The notes under the pieces are model-generated. The model saw only the letters and a program-made list of their open reading frames with translations, did no database searches and had not been told where the DNA came from. Position numbers and translations under genes: made by a program. Shown piece by piece: positions 14,871 through 24,126 of a stretch of 64,000 nt of DNA. Within the stretch, counting starts at the first letter, position 1. Each line of letters opens with the position of its first letter. This stretch comes from Aldehydirespirator sp965204875 (GTDB lineage Bacteria; Actinomycetota; Acidimicrobiia; Acidimicrobiales; Aldehydirespiratoraceae). The stretch spans positions 2,790,001-2,854,000 of the forward strand of contig OZ242020.1 of the NCBI GenBank assembly GCA_965204875.1, read 5' to 3'.

Positions 14871-16436
14871 TCAGCGCTCCACGATCTTGAGCCGGACATT
14901 GAAGAAGTTCACGATCACCGAGATCGTGAGCGAGCACGCCAGGTAGAACAGCATCCAGATCGAGACGACCTCGAGCGTCTTGCCGGTCTGGTTGTACACC
15001 GACTGGCCCACCTGCACCAGGTCGCTGTAACCGACGGCGATGGCCAGGGACGTGTTCTTGGTGAGGTTGAGGTACTGGTTGCCCAGCGGCGGCAGGATCA
15101 CCCGGAAGGCCTGGGGCAGGACGACCCGTCGCAGCATGGTCACCCGGCGCAGCCCGACGGCCTGGGCCGCCTCCGTCTGGCCCTTGGGCACGGCCAGGAT
15201 GCCGCCCCGCACGATCTCGGCGATGAACGCCGCCGTGTAGAGCACCACACCGAAATACACCGCGGCCAGGCCCTGGATCAGGTTGAGGCCGGCGGGTCCG
15301 TAGTTCGGGAAGTTGCCGAGCTGCTCTATGTCGGGCCGCATGGCGTCCACGGGCCGGCCGGTGCGGCCGTCGCCGAACTTGTCGCCGAGCACGCCGAAGA
15401 GGTCGCTGCCGGAGTTGATGATCCAACTCGACAGCCCGGGCCAGCCGAGCCACACGAAAGCCACGACGATCACCGCGCCGGTCACAGCGAAGATGATCCG
15501 GAAATAGTCGTCGTCGGTCAGCTTCATCAGGCCCGCAGGCGTGCGGTGCCGGGCCAGGAAGCGCCTGATCCACAGCGCCGCCGCGGCCAGGGCCACAAGC
15601 GAGATGAGGGCTTGGACGGCGCCCTGCGTCAGGGAGTCGACGGCATCGGCCAGGAAGTCGAAGATCGTCCCGACCCAGCCGAAGATGGGATGCAGGAACC
15701 AGCCGACCAACCCGAACACGCCGACCACGGCCACGAGACTGAGCGTCGGGTACGTGTCGCGCCCGGTGGCGTCGTGCAGGCGCGTCCTGGCACGCATGAC
15801 GAACCACCCGGCGACGGCGCCCATCGCGATGAAGACCATCCACTGGTAGAAGCCGTCGCCCAGGAAGACGCGCGGGATCGAGACCCCCTTGTTGGAGATG
15901 TGCAGCCACCCGTGTATCGGCCCCTGGTCGGGCTGCACCCTGGGAAGGCTGGCGATAACGACGAAGATCAGGATGATCTGCACGAGCAGCGGGATGTTGC
16001 GCAGCGTCTCGATGAACACGCTGCTGGCCCGGTTGACGATCCAGTTGCTCGACAGCCGGCCCACGCCAACGAGCACCCCGAGCATCGTTGCCATGATGAT
16101 CCCGCCGATGGAGAGGCGGATCGTGTTCACCATGCCCACCCAGAGCGCCCGCCCGCTGGTGTCGGGATTGGTGTCGATGCCCGAGCTCAGGTCGCTTCCC
16201 AGATTCACGCCCAGGAAGTCGTAGCCCGTGGCGATGTCCTTGGCCTCAAGGTTGCTCTGCGCCTGTGCCACCAGGAAATACATGGCGAAGAGCACCAGCA
16301 GCAGCGCGATCACCTGCGCCAGCCACTTGACGATGGTGGCGTCGCGGTAGAAGGGTGGGCGCTGCGCCTGAGTCGCGGCCAAAGTGGCTTGCGCAGCGGC
16401 GGGCTGGCCTGGATCGGTCTGTTCAGGATCGGACAC
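14871..16436 (-). CDS. aapQ: amino-acid ABC transporter permease (AapQ-like)
   Basis: A 521-residue permease starting with GTG. The split HisM-type core contains NTIRLSIGGIIMATMLGVLV and ETLRNIPLLVQIILIF near the middle, then the contact loop EAAQAVGLRR with VVLPQA near the C-terminus. A long insertion of hydrophobic segments separates the two parts, as in AapQ. It is coupled to the downstream permease by a one-base gap. Confidence 0.88.
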   Translation of the reverse strand: MSDPEQTDPGQPAAAQATLAATQAQRPPFYRDATIVKWLAQVIALLLVLFAMYFLVAQAQSNLEAKDIATGYDFLGVNLGSDLSSGIDTNPDTSGRALWVGMVNTIRLSIGGIIMATMLGVLVGVGRLSSNWIVNRASSVFIETLRNIPLLVQIILIFVVIASLPRVQPDQGPIHGWLHISNKGVSIPRVFLGDGFYQWMVFIAMGAVAGWFVMRARTRLHDATGRDTYPTLSLVAVVGVFGLVGWFLHPIFGWVGTIFDFLADAVDSLTQGAVQALISLVALAAAALWIRRFLARHRTPAGLMKLTDDDYFRIIFAVTGAVIVVAFVWLGWPGLSSWIINSGSDLFGVLGDKFGDGRTGRPVDAMRPDIEQLGNFPNYGPAGLNLIQGLAAVYFGVVLYTAAFIAEIVRGGILAVPKGQTEAAQAVGLRRVTMLRRVVLPQAFRVILPPLGNQYLNLTKNTSLAIAVGYSDLVQVGQSVYNQTGKTLEVVSIWMLFYLACSLTISVIVNFFNVRLKIVER

Positions 16437-16567
16437 GCCTGGGCGCCCCCAAGGGGATCGGGTACTGGAAGATCGGGTACTGGAAAGTTCTCAGCCGGAG
16501 GAAGATCCGGCACTGGAACGTGTGTGCTAGAAGGTCGGTCGCTGGATGTTTCTCCGCCGCGAACGGC

Positions 16568-16602
16568 AGCGGGGGCCCGGGACTGGCTCCCGGACCCCCG
16601 CT
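16568..16602 (-). terminator. hairpin between aapJ and aapQ
   Basis: AGCGGGGGCCCGGGA and TCCCGGACCCCCGCT form a 15-bp stem with one mismatch around a short loop, 55 bases after the aapJ stop. A partial terminator or RNA-stabilising hairpin here would give more binding protein than permease, as in many ABC operons. The rest of the gap (16437-16656) contains a short direct repeat of GATCGGGTACTGGAA. Confidence 0.65.
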
Positions 16603-16656
16603 AACTTAGACGAGAACGTCGTTGCAGGTATGCCTTTGGGCAAACCCTGGCTTCGA

Positions 16657-17829
16657 CTACCGGGCCGGAGGCGCGTAGATCAGGCCGCCCTCGAGCCAGC
16701 CTGCGTTGGCGGAACCCTCACGTGTCAGGCCCACGGGCACCAGGTGGCGCTCGTACACATCGTTGAAGTTGCCGACCTGCCAGATCACCTGCATGAAGGC
16801 GTCGGGCGCCAGCCCCATGGCGCTCTGAAGCTCACTCTCGTCGACTCCCAGCAGGCGCTTCGCCTCGGCATCGAGCATGGTGTCGGCGTTGGCGACCATG
16901 TCTTCCACATTGGCCTGGGTGATGCCCTTCTCATCCGCGATGATCATGGCGTACACGGTCCAGTTGACCACGTCGGCGAACCGCGAGTCGTTCTGGCCGT
17001 AGGTCGGGCCCAGCGGCTCCTTGGAGATGGGCGTGGGCGGGAAGATCACCCACTCCTCGCCGTCGGGCTGCTGGTTGGCCTTGCGCCCGACGAGGGCCGA
17101 ACCGTCGGTCGTGATGATGTCGCAGGCACCCTGGATGAAGTTGGTGGTGACGATGTCGAAGTCCTCGAAGGTGTCCAGCCGGATCTCCACCCCGGCCGCC
17201 TCGGCGGCATCGGCGATGTTCTGCTCGGTCGTGGTGCCGGCGTTGGTGCAGACGACCGAGCCGCCGATGTCGCTCACCTGCGACATGTTGGTGAAGTCGT
17301 CGCTGGCGCGCGCCATGAGCTGCTGACCGTCGTAGTAGGTGGTGGGGCCGAAGTCCATGCCCACCTCGGTGTCGCGGCTCTGGGTCCAGGTGGTGTTGCG
17401 CATCAGCACGTCCACCGCGCCGGTCTGCACGGCCGTGAAGCGCTCCGCCGCGGTCAGCGGCGAGAACACGACGGCCTCGGCGTCGCCGAAGAGCGCCGCG
17501 GCCACGGCGCGGCAGTAGTCGGCGTCGTAGCCGGTCTGCGAGCCGTCGGGCTGGGTCTCAGAGAACGCCACGGCCGCGCCGGAGACGCCGCAGTGCAACT
17601 CGCCGCGGCTCATGACCGTGGCGAGCAGGTCGCCGTCCTGGGCCACCTCGACGACGTCGTCCGGCGGCGGGACGGTCTCGGGCGCCTCGGGCTCGTCGGC
17701 CGCTGGGGCTGTGGTCGTTGCCGCTGCGCCGCCGTCATCGCCGTCGTCGTCATCACCGCAGGCCGCAGCGATGAGGGTCACTGCGAACAGCACGGCGAGG
17801 ACGCGCCATATCTGGGATCTAATCGACAT
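16657..17829 (-). CDS. aapJ: amino-acid ABC transporter substrate-binding lipoprotein (AapJ-like)
   Basis: A 390-residue type 3 binding protein. The signal peptide ends in the lipobox IAAACGDD, then comes an Asp/Thr/Pro-rich linker. The core shows RGELHCGVSG, GYDADYCRAVAAALFGD and VDVLMRNTTWTQSRD, which are characteristic of AapJ-like general amino-acid binding proteins. A strong GGAGGAGA ribosome binding site precedes the ATG. It is first in the transporter operon and directly downstream of arc. Confidence 0.92.
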   Translation of the reverse strand: MSIRSQIWRVLAVLFAVTLIAAACGDDDDGDDGGAAATTTAPAADEPEAPETVPPPDDVVEVAQDGDLLATVMSRGELHCGVSGAAVAFSETQPDGSQTGYDADYCRAVAAALFGDAEAVVFSPLTAAERFTAVQTGAVDVLMRNTTWTQSRDTEVGMDFGPTTYYDGQQLMARASDDFTNMSQVSDIGGSVVCTNAGTTTEQNIADAAEAAGVEIRLDTFEDFDIVTTNFIQGACDIITTDGSALVGRKANQQPDGEEWVIFPPTPISKEPLGPTYGQNDSRFADVVNWTVYAMIIADEKGITQANVEDMVANADTMLDAEAKRLLGVDESELQSAMGLAPDAFMQVIWQVGNFNDVYERHLVPVGLTREGSANAGWLEGGLIYAPPAR

Positions 17830-17993
17830 GTATCTCCTCCATGGGATCGTCTTGAAGTCGGCACGCTCGTTTTGAACGTGACACGCTCACCGTAGTAGCA
17901 GGGCGCGCGTCTATCAACCAGCCCCCCTGCTTCGCTCTTGGCCGCGCTCTCGACCCGCCGTGACCCGCCGCAGCCCGAGCCGGCGCCGGCGGG

Positions 17994-19736
17994 TCACAGA
18001 TACTGGCCGGTCTGGACCCTCTCGATCGAGCGGCCCCCCGACGCCCGGTCCTCGCTTGAGACCAGCGTGCGCACGAAGACGATGTGCTCGCCCTTCTTGC
18101 CCGATATCCGAGCCCAGTCGTCGGGGTTGGTCGTGTTGGGCAGGTCCTCGTGCTCCTTGAACTCCTGGCGCACCGAGGCCAGCAGGTCCGCCGTCACGAT
18201 GCCCCTGGCACCGCCCGCTATCTCGCGCTTGATGGCCAGCTTCTTGGCCCGGCGCACGACGTTCTCGATCATCGCCCCCGACGCGAAGTCCCGGAAGTGC
18301 ATGATCTCCTTGTCGCCGTTCTGGTAGGTGACCTCCAAGAACTGGTTGGCGTCCGACGGGCGGTACATGTCCTCGACGGCCTGCTCGATCATGGCGCGCA
18401 CAGCCTTGTCGACATCGCCGCCGCCGGCCGTCTCCACCATCTCGGCCGCTATCGGCAGGGTCGGCGAGAGATAGCGGCCGAAGATCGCCGCGGCGGCCTC
18501 GGCGTCGGGACGCTCGATCTTGATCTTCACGTCGAGGCGGCCCGGGCGCAGGATGGCCGGGTCGATCAGATCCTCGCGGTTGGACGCGCCGATGACGATC
18601 ACGTTGCGCAAGGCCTCGACGCCGTCGATCTCCGCGAGCAGCTGGGGCACGATGGTCGACTCGATGTCGGAGCTGATGCCCGAGCCGCGGGTGCGGAACA
18701 GCGACTCCATCTCGTCGAAGAACACGATGACGGGCCAGCCCTGTTCGCTCTTCTCGCGGGCGCGCTGGAAGACGAGGCGGATCTGGCGCTCGGTCTCGCC
18801 AACATACTTGTTGAGCAGCTCCGGGCCCTTGATGTTGAGGAAGTAGCTGCGGGCGCCGGCGTCGCCGGACACCTCCGACACCTTCCTGGCCAGGCTGTTG
18901 GCGACGGCCTTGGCGATCAGCGTCTTGCCGCAGCCCGGCGGCCCGTAGAGCAGCACCCCCTTGGGGGCGGGAAGGTCGTACTCGGCGAACAGCGCATGGT
19001 GAACGAAGGGCAGCTCCACGGCGTCGGTGATCTGTTCGATCTGCGAGTCGAGCCCGCCGACGTCCACGTAGCTGACGTCGGGCACCTCCTCAAGCACGAG
19101 ATCCTCCACCTCGGGCCGGGGCAGCCGCTCGATGAGCAGGTCGCCCGACGAATCGATGAGCACGCTGTCCCCGCTGCGGATCGGACCTTCGAGCACGTCG
19201 GCGCCGAGCTCGACGATGCGCTCCTCGTCGGCACGGCCGACGATGACGGCGCGGTCGCCCCCTGCGAGCAGCTCCTTGACGGTGGCCACCTCGCCCGTGC
19301 GGTCGGGGCGGCGCGCCATGACGGCGCTGAAGGACTCGTTGAGCACCACCTGGTCGCCGGCGCGCAACTCCTCGGACAGTTCGGGATGCACCGACACCCG
19401 CATCTTCCGGCCGCCCGAGCGCACGTCGACGGTGCCGTCGTCGTTGTGGTCGAGCACCGTGCCGTAGCCGCTCGGGGGCGCGGTGAGCTTCTCCACCTCG
19501 TCGCGCAGCGCTCCGATGTGCTCGCGGGCGTCGCGCAGCATGGCGGTGAGCTTCTCGTTCTGCGCCATCGCCTGCGAGAGCCTGCCCTTGGTCTCGGCGA
19601 GCCGCTGCTCGGCGGCGCGCGCCCGCTTGGGCGCGTCGTGGAGGCGGCGCTTCAGCGACACCACCTCGCTCTCGAGTTCGGCGACGGCACGGCGCATCCG
19701 CGCGGGATCGTTGTGCGCGCCGTCAAGGTCGCTCAA
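17994..19736 (-). CDS. arc: proteasome-associated AAA ATPase (ARC/Mpa)
   Basis: A 580-residue hexameric unfoldase that recognises Pup through its N-terminal coiled coil (about residues 10-85) and feeds substrates to the 20S core. Two OB domains follow (about 90-210). The AAA domain has Walker A GPPGCGKT at 265-272, a Walker B around VIVFFDEME and the arginine-finger region. It ends in GQYL, the C-terminal motif that docks into and opens the alpha ring. The start codon is TTG. Confidence 0.97.
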   Translation of the reverse strand: MSDLDGAHNDPARMRRAVAELESEVVSLKRRLHDAPKRARAAEQRLAETKGRLSQAMAQNEKLTAMLRDAREHIGALRDEVEKLTAPPSGYGTVLDHNDDGTVDVRSGGRKMRVSVHPELSEELRAGDQVVLNESFSAVMARRPDRTGEVATVKELLAGGDRAVIVGRADEERIVELGADVLEGPIRSGDSVLIDSSGDLLIERLPRPEVEDLVLEEVPDVSYVDVGGLDSQIEQITDAVELPFVHHALFAEYDLPAPKGVLLYGPPGCGKTLIAKAVANSLARKVSEVSGDAGARSYFLNIKGPELLNKYVGETERQIRLVFQRAREKSEQGWPVIVFFDEMESLFRTRGSGISSDIESTIVPQLLAEIDGVEALRNVIVIGASNREDLIDPAILRPGRLDVKIKIERPDAEAAAAIFGRYLSPTLPIAAEMVETAGGGDVDKAVRAMIEQAVEDMYRPSDANQFLEVTYQNGDKEIMHFRDFASGAMIENVVRRAKKLAIKREIAGGARGIVTADLLASVRQEFKEHEDLPNTTNPDDWARISGKKGEHIVFVRTLVSSEDRASGGRSIERVQTGQYL

Positions 19737-20014
19737 GGGTCACATCCTTTGGCGTTCGCCGGAGCCGGGGCTGCTGCGCCCGCTTGGGCGGAGGGCATCC
19801 GTCACATCCTTTAGCGTTCGGGGCCGGTCGCGCACACCCTAGACCGACTCGGCCACGCTCTGGCGCACCGCGGCGCGTCCGACCCCCGCTATGCTTGCCG
19901 GGCAGCCGGAAGCTCGCCACGCAGGTTCATGCTTGCAGGTGCATGCATGCAGGTTCGTGCAGGGCGGGCGCTCCGAACCCACACAGACCCCTTATAGAGA
20001 GGTGCAGCCCAGCG
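19737..20014. other. divergent intergenic region with short direct repeats
   Basis: This stretch lies between arc (minus) and the ferredoxin gene (plus). TCACATCCTTTGGCGTTCG near 19741 is repeated as TCACATCCTTTAGCGTTCG near 19802. GCAGGTTCATGCTTGCAGG and related GCATGCAGG copies cluster at 19921-19961. No RNA gene or small ORF was recognised. Confidence 0.5.
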
Positions 20015-20248
20015 ATGAAGGTCTGGATAGATCAGGACTTGTGCACCGGTGACGGCCTGTGCGAGGAGATCGCCCCCGACGTGTTCACCCTCCTTGACGA
20101 CGGGCTCGCCTACGTCGTCGAGGACGGCCATGTGTTCGCTGAGCCCGGCGGACCGGACGGGCTCGCCAGCGTGCCGGCCGGGCAGGAGGAGGCCGTCATC
20201 GAGTCCGCCGAGGAATGCCCCGGCGAGTGCATCTTCATCGAGGTGTAG
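20015..20248 (+). CDS. ferredoxin (3Fe-4S/4Fe-4S type)
   Basis: A 77-residue single-cluster ferredoxin. The cluster ligands sit in LCTGDGLCEEIAPDVF near the N-terminus and EECPGECIFIE near the C-terminus. The acidic, short form is typical of actinobacterial electron donors to cytochromes P450 or other oxygenases. No partner oxygenase lies next to it. Confidence 0.88.
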   Translation: MKVWIDQDLCTGDGLCEEIAPDVFTLLDDGLAYVVEDGHVFAEPGGPDGLASVPAGQEEAVIESAEECPGECIFIEV

Positions 20249-20305
20249 GCCCCGAGTCCCGGGTGCTGCGAGTCCGCTGAACGACCCGGCCCGGGGAGGC
20301 AGTCG

Positions 20306-20602
20306 GTGTCTGGCCCCATCAAGGCCGGTGCCATCACCGGTGCACTCTCCTACCTCTGGATGAACAGGCGCTCCAAGCGCAAGGCCGCCAAGTCCGAGGC
20401 CGCGGTGTTCGGCGAGGCGTGGCAGGAGGCGATGGCCGCGCTCGCCGCGGTCATCGGGGTGCTGTGGGCCGACGCCGAGATGCGCGCCGCGGCATGGGAG
20501 GCCGTTGAGGACAACTTGTCGGGGCCGGCGCTCGAGCAGATACGCGAATGGTGGGCGCAGATGGAGGCGGCCAACGCGCACCTGGAGACGTCCGACGACT
20601 GA
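20306..20602 (+). CDS. small hypothetical protein
   Basis: A 98-residue protein from a GTG with GGGGAGG just upstream. It begins GPIKAGAITGALSYLWMNRR, is basic to about residue 30, and is then an Ala/Trp/Glu-rich helix ending in an acidic tail. I do not recognise a family. It lies 57 bases after the ferredoxin in the same direction. Confidence 0.6.
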   Translation: MSGPIKAGAITGALSYLWMNRRSKRKAAKSEAAVFGEAWQEAMAALAAVIGVLWADAEMRAAAWEAVEDNLSGPALEQIREWWAQMEAANAHLETSDD

Positions 20603-20706
20603 GCGAGCAGACCTCGGCTCCGGTCGCGGGGCTCCCCACCGGCAAGCGACGAGACAGGTGCGGGCATCCCGACACGAATGCAGGCAGGCAGGCGAAGCCG
20701 GCCTGC

Positions 20707-22110
20707 TCACAGAAGCTCCTCCACGCAGGAGACGAGCTGGCGCACCGTTCGCACCTCGAACACCCCGGTGCAGTGCCGGGCATAGGCCCGCATCTCGGAG
20801 TCATGCGTGTCCCAGTGGTGGCGAGGCTCGGGGTTAAGCCAGTAGACGGCGCGGCACCGCCGCGAGATCGACTCGAGCATCGGGGCCCGCGCCTCGCGGT
20901 AGTTGGTTCGGGCATCACCGGTGATGAGCAGCGTCGATTCGCGGCGGAGGTCCTGATCGCCCACCTCGTGCCAGAACTGGCTCAGCACCGCCCCGTAGTC
21001 GGAGTGGCCCTCGCCGGCGATCACGTTCGTGTTGCGCATGATCTGCCAGGGCTCGATGCCATGGCCCGTGGCGGCGAGCAGCGGGGTGACCTCGTCGACG
21101 GCGTCGACGAAGACGAAGCTGCGGCACCTGGACAACTCGGCCGAGAGCGCCGACATCAGGGTCAGCGTGAACACTGAGAAGTCAGCGACCGAGCCCGAGA
21201 TGTCACAGAGCACGAACAGTTCCGGCCGATGCCGGCGGGCGCGCTCGTAGGCCACATCGATCGGCACCCCGCCCGTGGCGAGCGACCAGCGGACCGTGCG
21301 CCGGAAGTTGACGCTGCGGCCACGGCGCGACTGCCTGCGCTTGGCGAGACGTGCCGCGAGCCTCCGAGCCAGGGGTCTGACGGCCTCGCGCATCTCCTCG
21401 AGCTGGTTGCGGGTGGCATTCAGGAACTCGATGTCGCAGGCCGCCGTGTCTCCGGCAGCCTGGTCGGGCTCGCCAAGGCGGTAGCGCACCTCGGCTGCCA
21501 TGAGCCGTTTGAGGCGCTCGATCCGCTCCCGCAGCTCGGCATCGGGCAGTTCCGGGTCGGCTTTGCGCGCGTCGCTCATCAGCCGCGCCAGGTCAGCGGC
21601 TCGCAGCACGCGATGGAGATGGTGCCGCTCGCCCCGCAGCTCGCCATCGAAGCCGCCGTGGGTGGCCACGAGGCGCGCGGCCAGCGCCGCCGGGTCGGCA
21701 CCGAACGCCGCGACGCTCACCGCCCCGCCGCCGGCGGCGCACTCGTCAACACCGCCGGGGGCAACGCCGCCGGGGGCGCTGAGCGGGAACAGCCGGTCGA
21801 AGGCGGCGTCGAACAGCGCCAGATGGCGCCGGCTCTTGACGAGGGTGGCACTCAGGGCTCCCCGGAACTCCGAGCGGGTGCCCAGATTCACGTGTGTCAC
21901 GGCCTCGGCGGCGTCGATGATCTCGGCCAGCGTGACGCCCGCGCCGCCGGCCCGCAGGCTGTGGCCGAGGCGGGCCACCCGTTCGGCGACGGCCTCGCCG
22001 GCGAGCCTCTCCAACTCGATCCCCCGCTCAACGAACCCGCCGGGGCGTTCGGCGACAGCCTCGCCGGCGAGCCTCTCCAACCGGGCCGGCGCGACCCGGT
22101 GCTCAGTCAC
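20707..22110 (-). CDS. CoxE-like VWA-domain protein
   Basis: The C-terminal half is a von Willebrand factor A domain of the CoxE-like family, with the metal-binding MIDAS motif in LCDISGSVADFS and the later segments TLLITGDARTNY and YWLNPEPRHHWDTH. The N-terminal half is helical and charged. CoxE-type proteins work with MoxR-type ATPases as maturation factors, but no MoxR gene is visible here. I chose the GTG at 22110. The start is uncertain because the first 50 residues contain a duplicated ERLAGEAVAER segment (DNA copies near 21990 and 22050). A later start after the repeat is possible. Confidence 0.82.
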   Translation of the reverse strand: MTEHRVAPARLERLAGEAVAERPGGFVERGIELERLAGEAVAERVARLGHSLRAGGAGVTLAEIIDAAEAVTHVNLGTRSEFRGALSATLVKSRRHLALFDAAFDRLFPLSAPGGVAPGGVDECAAGGGAVSVAAFGADPAALAARLVATHGGFDGELRGERHHLHRVLRAADLARLMSDARKADPELPDAELRERIERLKRLMAAEVRYRLGEPDQAAGDTAACDIEFLNATRNQLEEMREAVRPLARRLAARLAKRRQSRRGRSVNFRRTVRWSLATGGVPIDVAYERARRHRPELFVLCDISGSVADFSVFTLTLMSALSAELSRCRSFVFVDAVDEVTPLLAATGHGIEPWQIMRNTNVIAGEGHSDYGAVLSQFWHEVGDQDLRRESTLLITGDARTNYREARAPMLESISRRCRAVYWLNPEPRHHWDTHDSEMRAYARHCTGVFEVRTVRQLVSCVEELL

Positions 22111-22394
22111 CGGCTCCCGAACACGCCGGCTCGAACACGCCGGAACACCCTGCCGGAACACTCCGCGAGAATCTTGCGAACCTTGCGCTGCCGGCCCTGT
22201 ATACCTTACGCTGGCATGGTGGCACGAATGAACGGCCCAAGGTCGCGGCGAGAACACGAGCGCACGCGGCACCGCTGCAACAGCACACGAACACAGTACA
22301 ACACGGCGCCGCCACCACAGCCCTGCAGGACAACCCTGCAAGGCGCTACAGCCCTACAAGACAGCCCTGCAACACGGCACCGCTGGAGCAACAG
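22111..22394. other. intergenic region with small tandem repeats
   Basis: Divergent promoter region between the VWA gene and the hydroquinone dioxygenase small subunit. It holds degenerate copies of ACACGCCGG near 22130-22155 and of ACAGCCCTGCA near 22317-22372. I see no gene in it. Confidence 0.5.
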
Positions 22395-22892
22395 ATGACG
22401 CAGTACACCACGGACTTCGGGTCGCTCGACGACCACACCATGGGCGGGGTCCAGATCGTCGACGACGACCCCAAGCACTACGCCTTCTCCAACATCTTCG
22501 ACGTGGCGTCGCGCGCCGCGCCCTATGAGAAGGTCGCAGTCGGCAAGAACCTGGAGTACGTGCTCGAAGCGATCCGGGCCGAGGGCACCAGCGAGTGGCG
22601 GGCCTCGGCCCACGACGAGTTCGCCCTCGTCATGGACGGTACGGTGCGCATCGAGCTGCTCGATCCGGACGCGACCCTGGTGGAACCCGGCGCCAACGGC
22701 TCCGTGGGCCTGAGCGGCCGGCCGGCGGGCAGTCCCATGGGCACCGTCACGGCTTCGAGGGGCCACATGACCCTGCTGCCGGCGGGCAAGGCCTACCGCA
22801 TGCACTGCGACGGCGTGGCCGCGGTGCTGCTGCAGACGGTGGAGGGGCCCGACACCGTCTTCCGGTGGGCCGACATCTGCCAGACGTTCTAG
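22395..22892 (+). CDS. hapC: hydroquinone 1,2-dioxygenase, small subunit
   Basis: A 165-residue cupin-like protein. Its size and its position next to the 322-residue gene match the small subunit of the two-subunit Fe(II) hydroquinone dioxygenase (HapC/PnpC), which opens hydroquinone to 4-hydroxymuconic semialdehyde. The core shows EWRASAHDEFALVMDGTV, then HMTLLPAGKAYRMHCDG, as in a cupin barrel. Its partner begins 84 bases downstream. The subunit assignment rests mainly on the neighbour. Confidence 0.75.
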   Translation: MTQYTTDFGSLDDHTMGGVQIVDDDPKHYAFSNIFDVASRAAPYEKVAVGKNLEYVLEAIRAEGTSEWRASAHDEFALVMDGTVRIELLDPDATLVEPGANGSVGLSGRPAGSPMGTVTASRGHMTLLPAGKAYRMHCDGVAAVLLQTVEGPDTVFRWADICQTF

Positions 22893-22976
22893 CCAGACGT
22901 TCTAAGAGCACCGCAATAGCGCTGCAAAGACGATCTCTCACACCCATCCGCAACGCTCAAGGGAGGCGACAGGACC

Positions 22977-23945
22977 GTGACCATCACCGAGCAGGCGCCC
23001 AACAGCCTGGGGTACAGGCAGTTCAGGGTTGGCGGGTTCGCCTTCAGCCGCGACGAGTACTTCGTGACCGTCGAGTGGCCCACCGGCAACCACCAGATGC
23101 CCGTGGACCAGTGGCTGCGGGCTCTCCAGCGCGACGTGGCCTGGGGGTTCTTCTACGGCATCGTCAACTTCGACGATGTGATCGGGACGATGAACCACTA
23201 CGGCAACGTCGACATGTTCGCGGGCCGCTTCAACGAGGCCTACCGCCGGGCCGAGGTGGACTACAACGAGAACTTCGCCCACGACGAGCTGCTCGACTGC
23301 TTCAAGGCCATGCTGTCGGACTGGACCAACGACGGCTACGACCCCTTCGCCGCGCCGCTGGAGACGGGCAGCGCCTTCGGCCCGAGCAACGGCTCCAACG
23401 ACGCCGCGGTCACGCGCCGGCGCGTCGTGGCGCAGCGCATGGTGGGCGTGCCGGGGGACGAGCCGCTGCGCAGCGACGAGTCGGGCTTCCCCGTCAACCG
23501 CGGCTTCGCGGACGTCGACCAGGGCGAGCCGGTGATCGAGGCGTCGCCGGGATACGAGGACGAGGTGTGCGCGTTCAACCTCTACGCCTACCTCTCGCGA
23601 TCCGATGTCACCTGGAACCCCTCGGTCGTGTCGGCCTGCCGCGAGAGCCTCTACTGCCCCACCACCGAGGAGTTCACACTGCCGGTCATCCACGGCAACG
23701 ACCGGGTGGAGTGGTTCGTGCAGATCAGCGATGAGATCCAGTGGGACGTGGAGGACAGGGACACCGGCGCCAAGCGGGCCAGGGTCATCATGAGGCCCGG
23801 CGACGTGGCCGCGATGCCCGCCGACATACGCCACCAGGGCTACGCCCCCAAGCGGGCGATGCTGCTCGTGTGGGAGAACGGCTCCGAGCGGATCCCCGAG
23901 ATGATCGCCAGGGGCGAGGCGCCGGTACACCCCGTCGACTTCTAG
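22977..23945 (+). CDS. hapD: hydroquinone 1,2-dioxygenase, large subunit
   Basis: A 322-residue protein matching the large catalytic subunit HapD/PnpD. It has RVGGFAFSRDEYFVTVEWP near the N-terminus, DVAWGFFYGIVNFDDVIGT, YLSRSDVTWNPSV, CPTTEEFTLPVIHGNDRVEW and a C-terminal cupin segment (PGDVAAMPADIRHQGYAPKR) whose His residues probably bind iron. The GTG start has GGGAGG upstream. The product would be passed to a semialdehyde dehydrogenase (not present in this window) and then to the maleylacetate reductase just downstream. Confidence 0.85.
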   Translation: MTITEQAPNSLGYRQFRVGGFAFSRDEYFVTVEWPTGNHQMPVDQWLRALQRDVAWGFFYGIVNFDDVIGTMNHYGNVDMFAGRFNEAYRRAEVDYNENFAHDELLDCFKAMLSDWTNDGYDPFAAPLETGSAFGPSNGSNDAAVTRRRVVAQRMVGVPGDEPLRSDESGFPVNRGFADVDQGEPVIEASPGYEDEVCAFNLYAYLSRSDVTWNPSVVSACRESLYCPTTEEFTLPVIHGNDRVEWFVQISDEIQWDVEDRDTGAKRARVIMRPGDVAAMPADIRHQGYAPKRAMLLVWENGSERIPEMIARGEAPVHPVDF

Positions 23946-24021
23946 AGATCTCGCCGCCTCCAGGGATCAAGTCTCGCCGGCGCCGGCAATCAGGTCGCGC
24001 GGCTTTCCAACCGCACCAGTT

Positions 24022-24057
24022 TGTCCGCTGTGTGGTAAGTTGTCCTCACAGCGGACG
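24022..24057. promoter_or_regulatory. paired palindromic operator before maleylacetate reductase
   Basis: Two adjacent 17-mers, TGTCCGCTGTGTGGTAA (24022-24038) and TGTCCTCACAGCGGACG (24041-24057), together form a larger inverted repeat with arms GTCCGCTGTG and CACAGCGGAC. The second closely matches TGTCCGCACATCGGACA at 32344-32360. An IclR-family regulator is encoded in the cluster and is the obvious candidate to bind here. Confidence 0.7.
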
Positions 24058-24126
24058 AGGAGTAGAGGGGGCTCGGCAGTTGGTCCACGGCGCCGGCAAC
24101 CGCTCAGACGAGGCCCCGAGCGGCCG

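Noticed and set aside
20707..22341. Longer N-terminus of the VWA protein from an upstream ATG
   Set aside because: The extension is Cys/Arg-rich with no family similarity and crosses intergenic repeats. The GTG at 22110 fits better.
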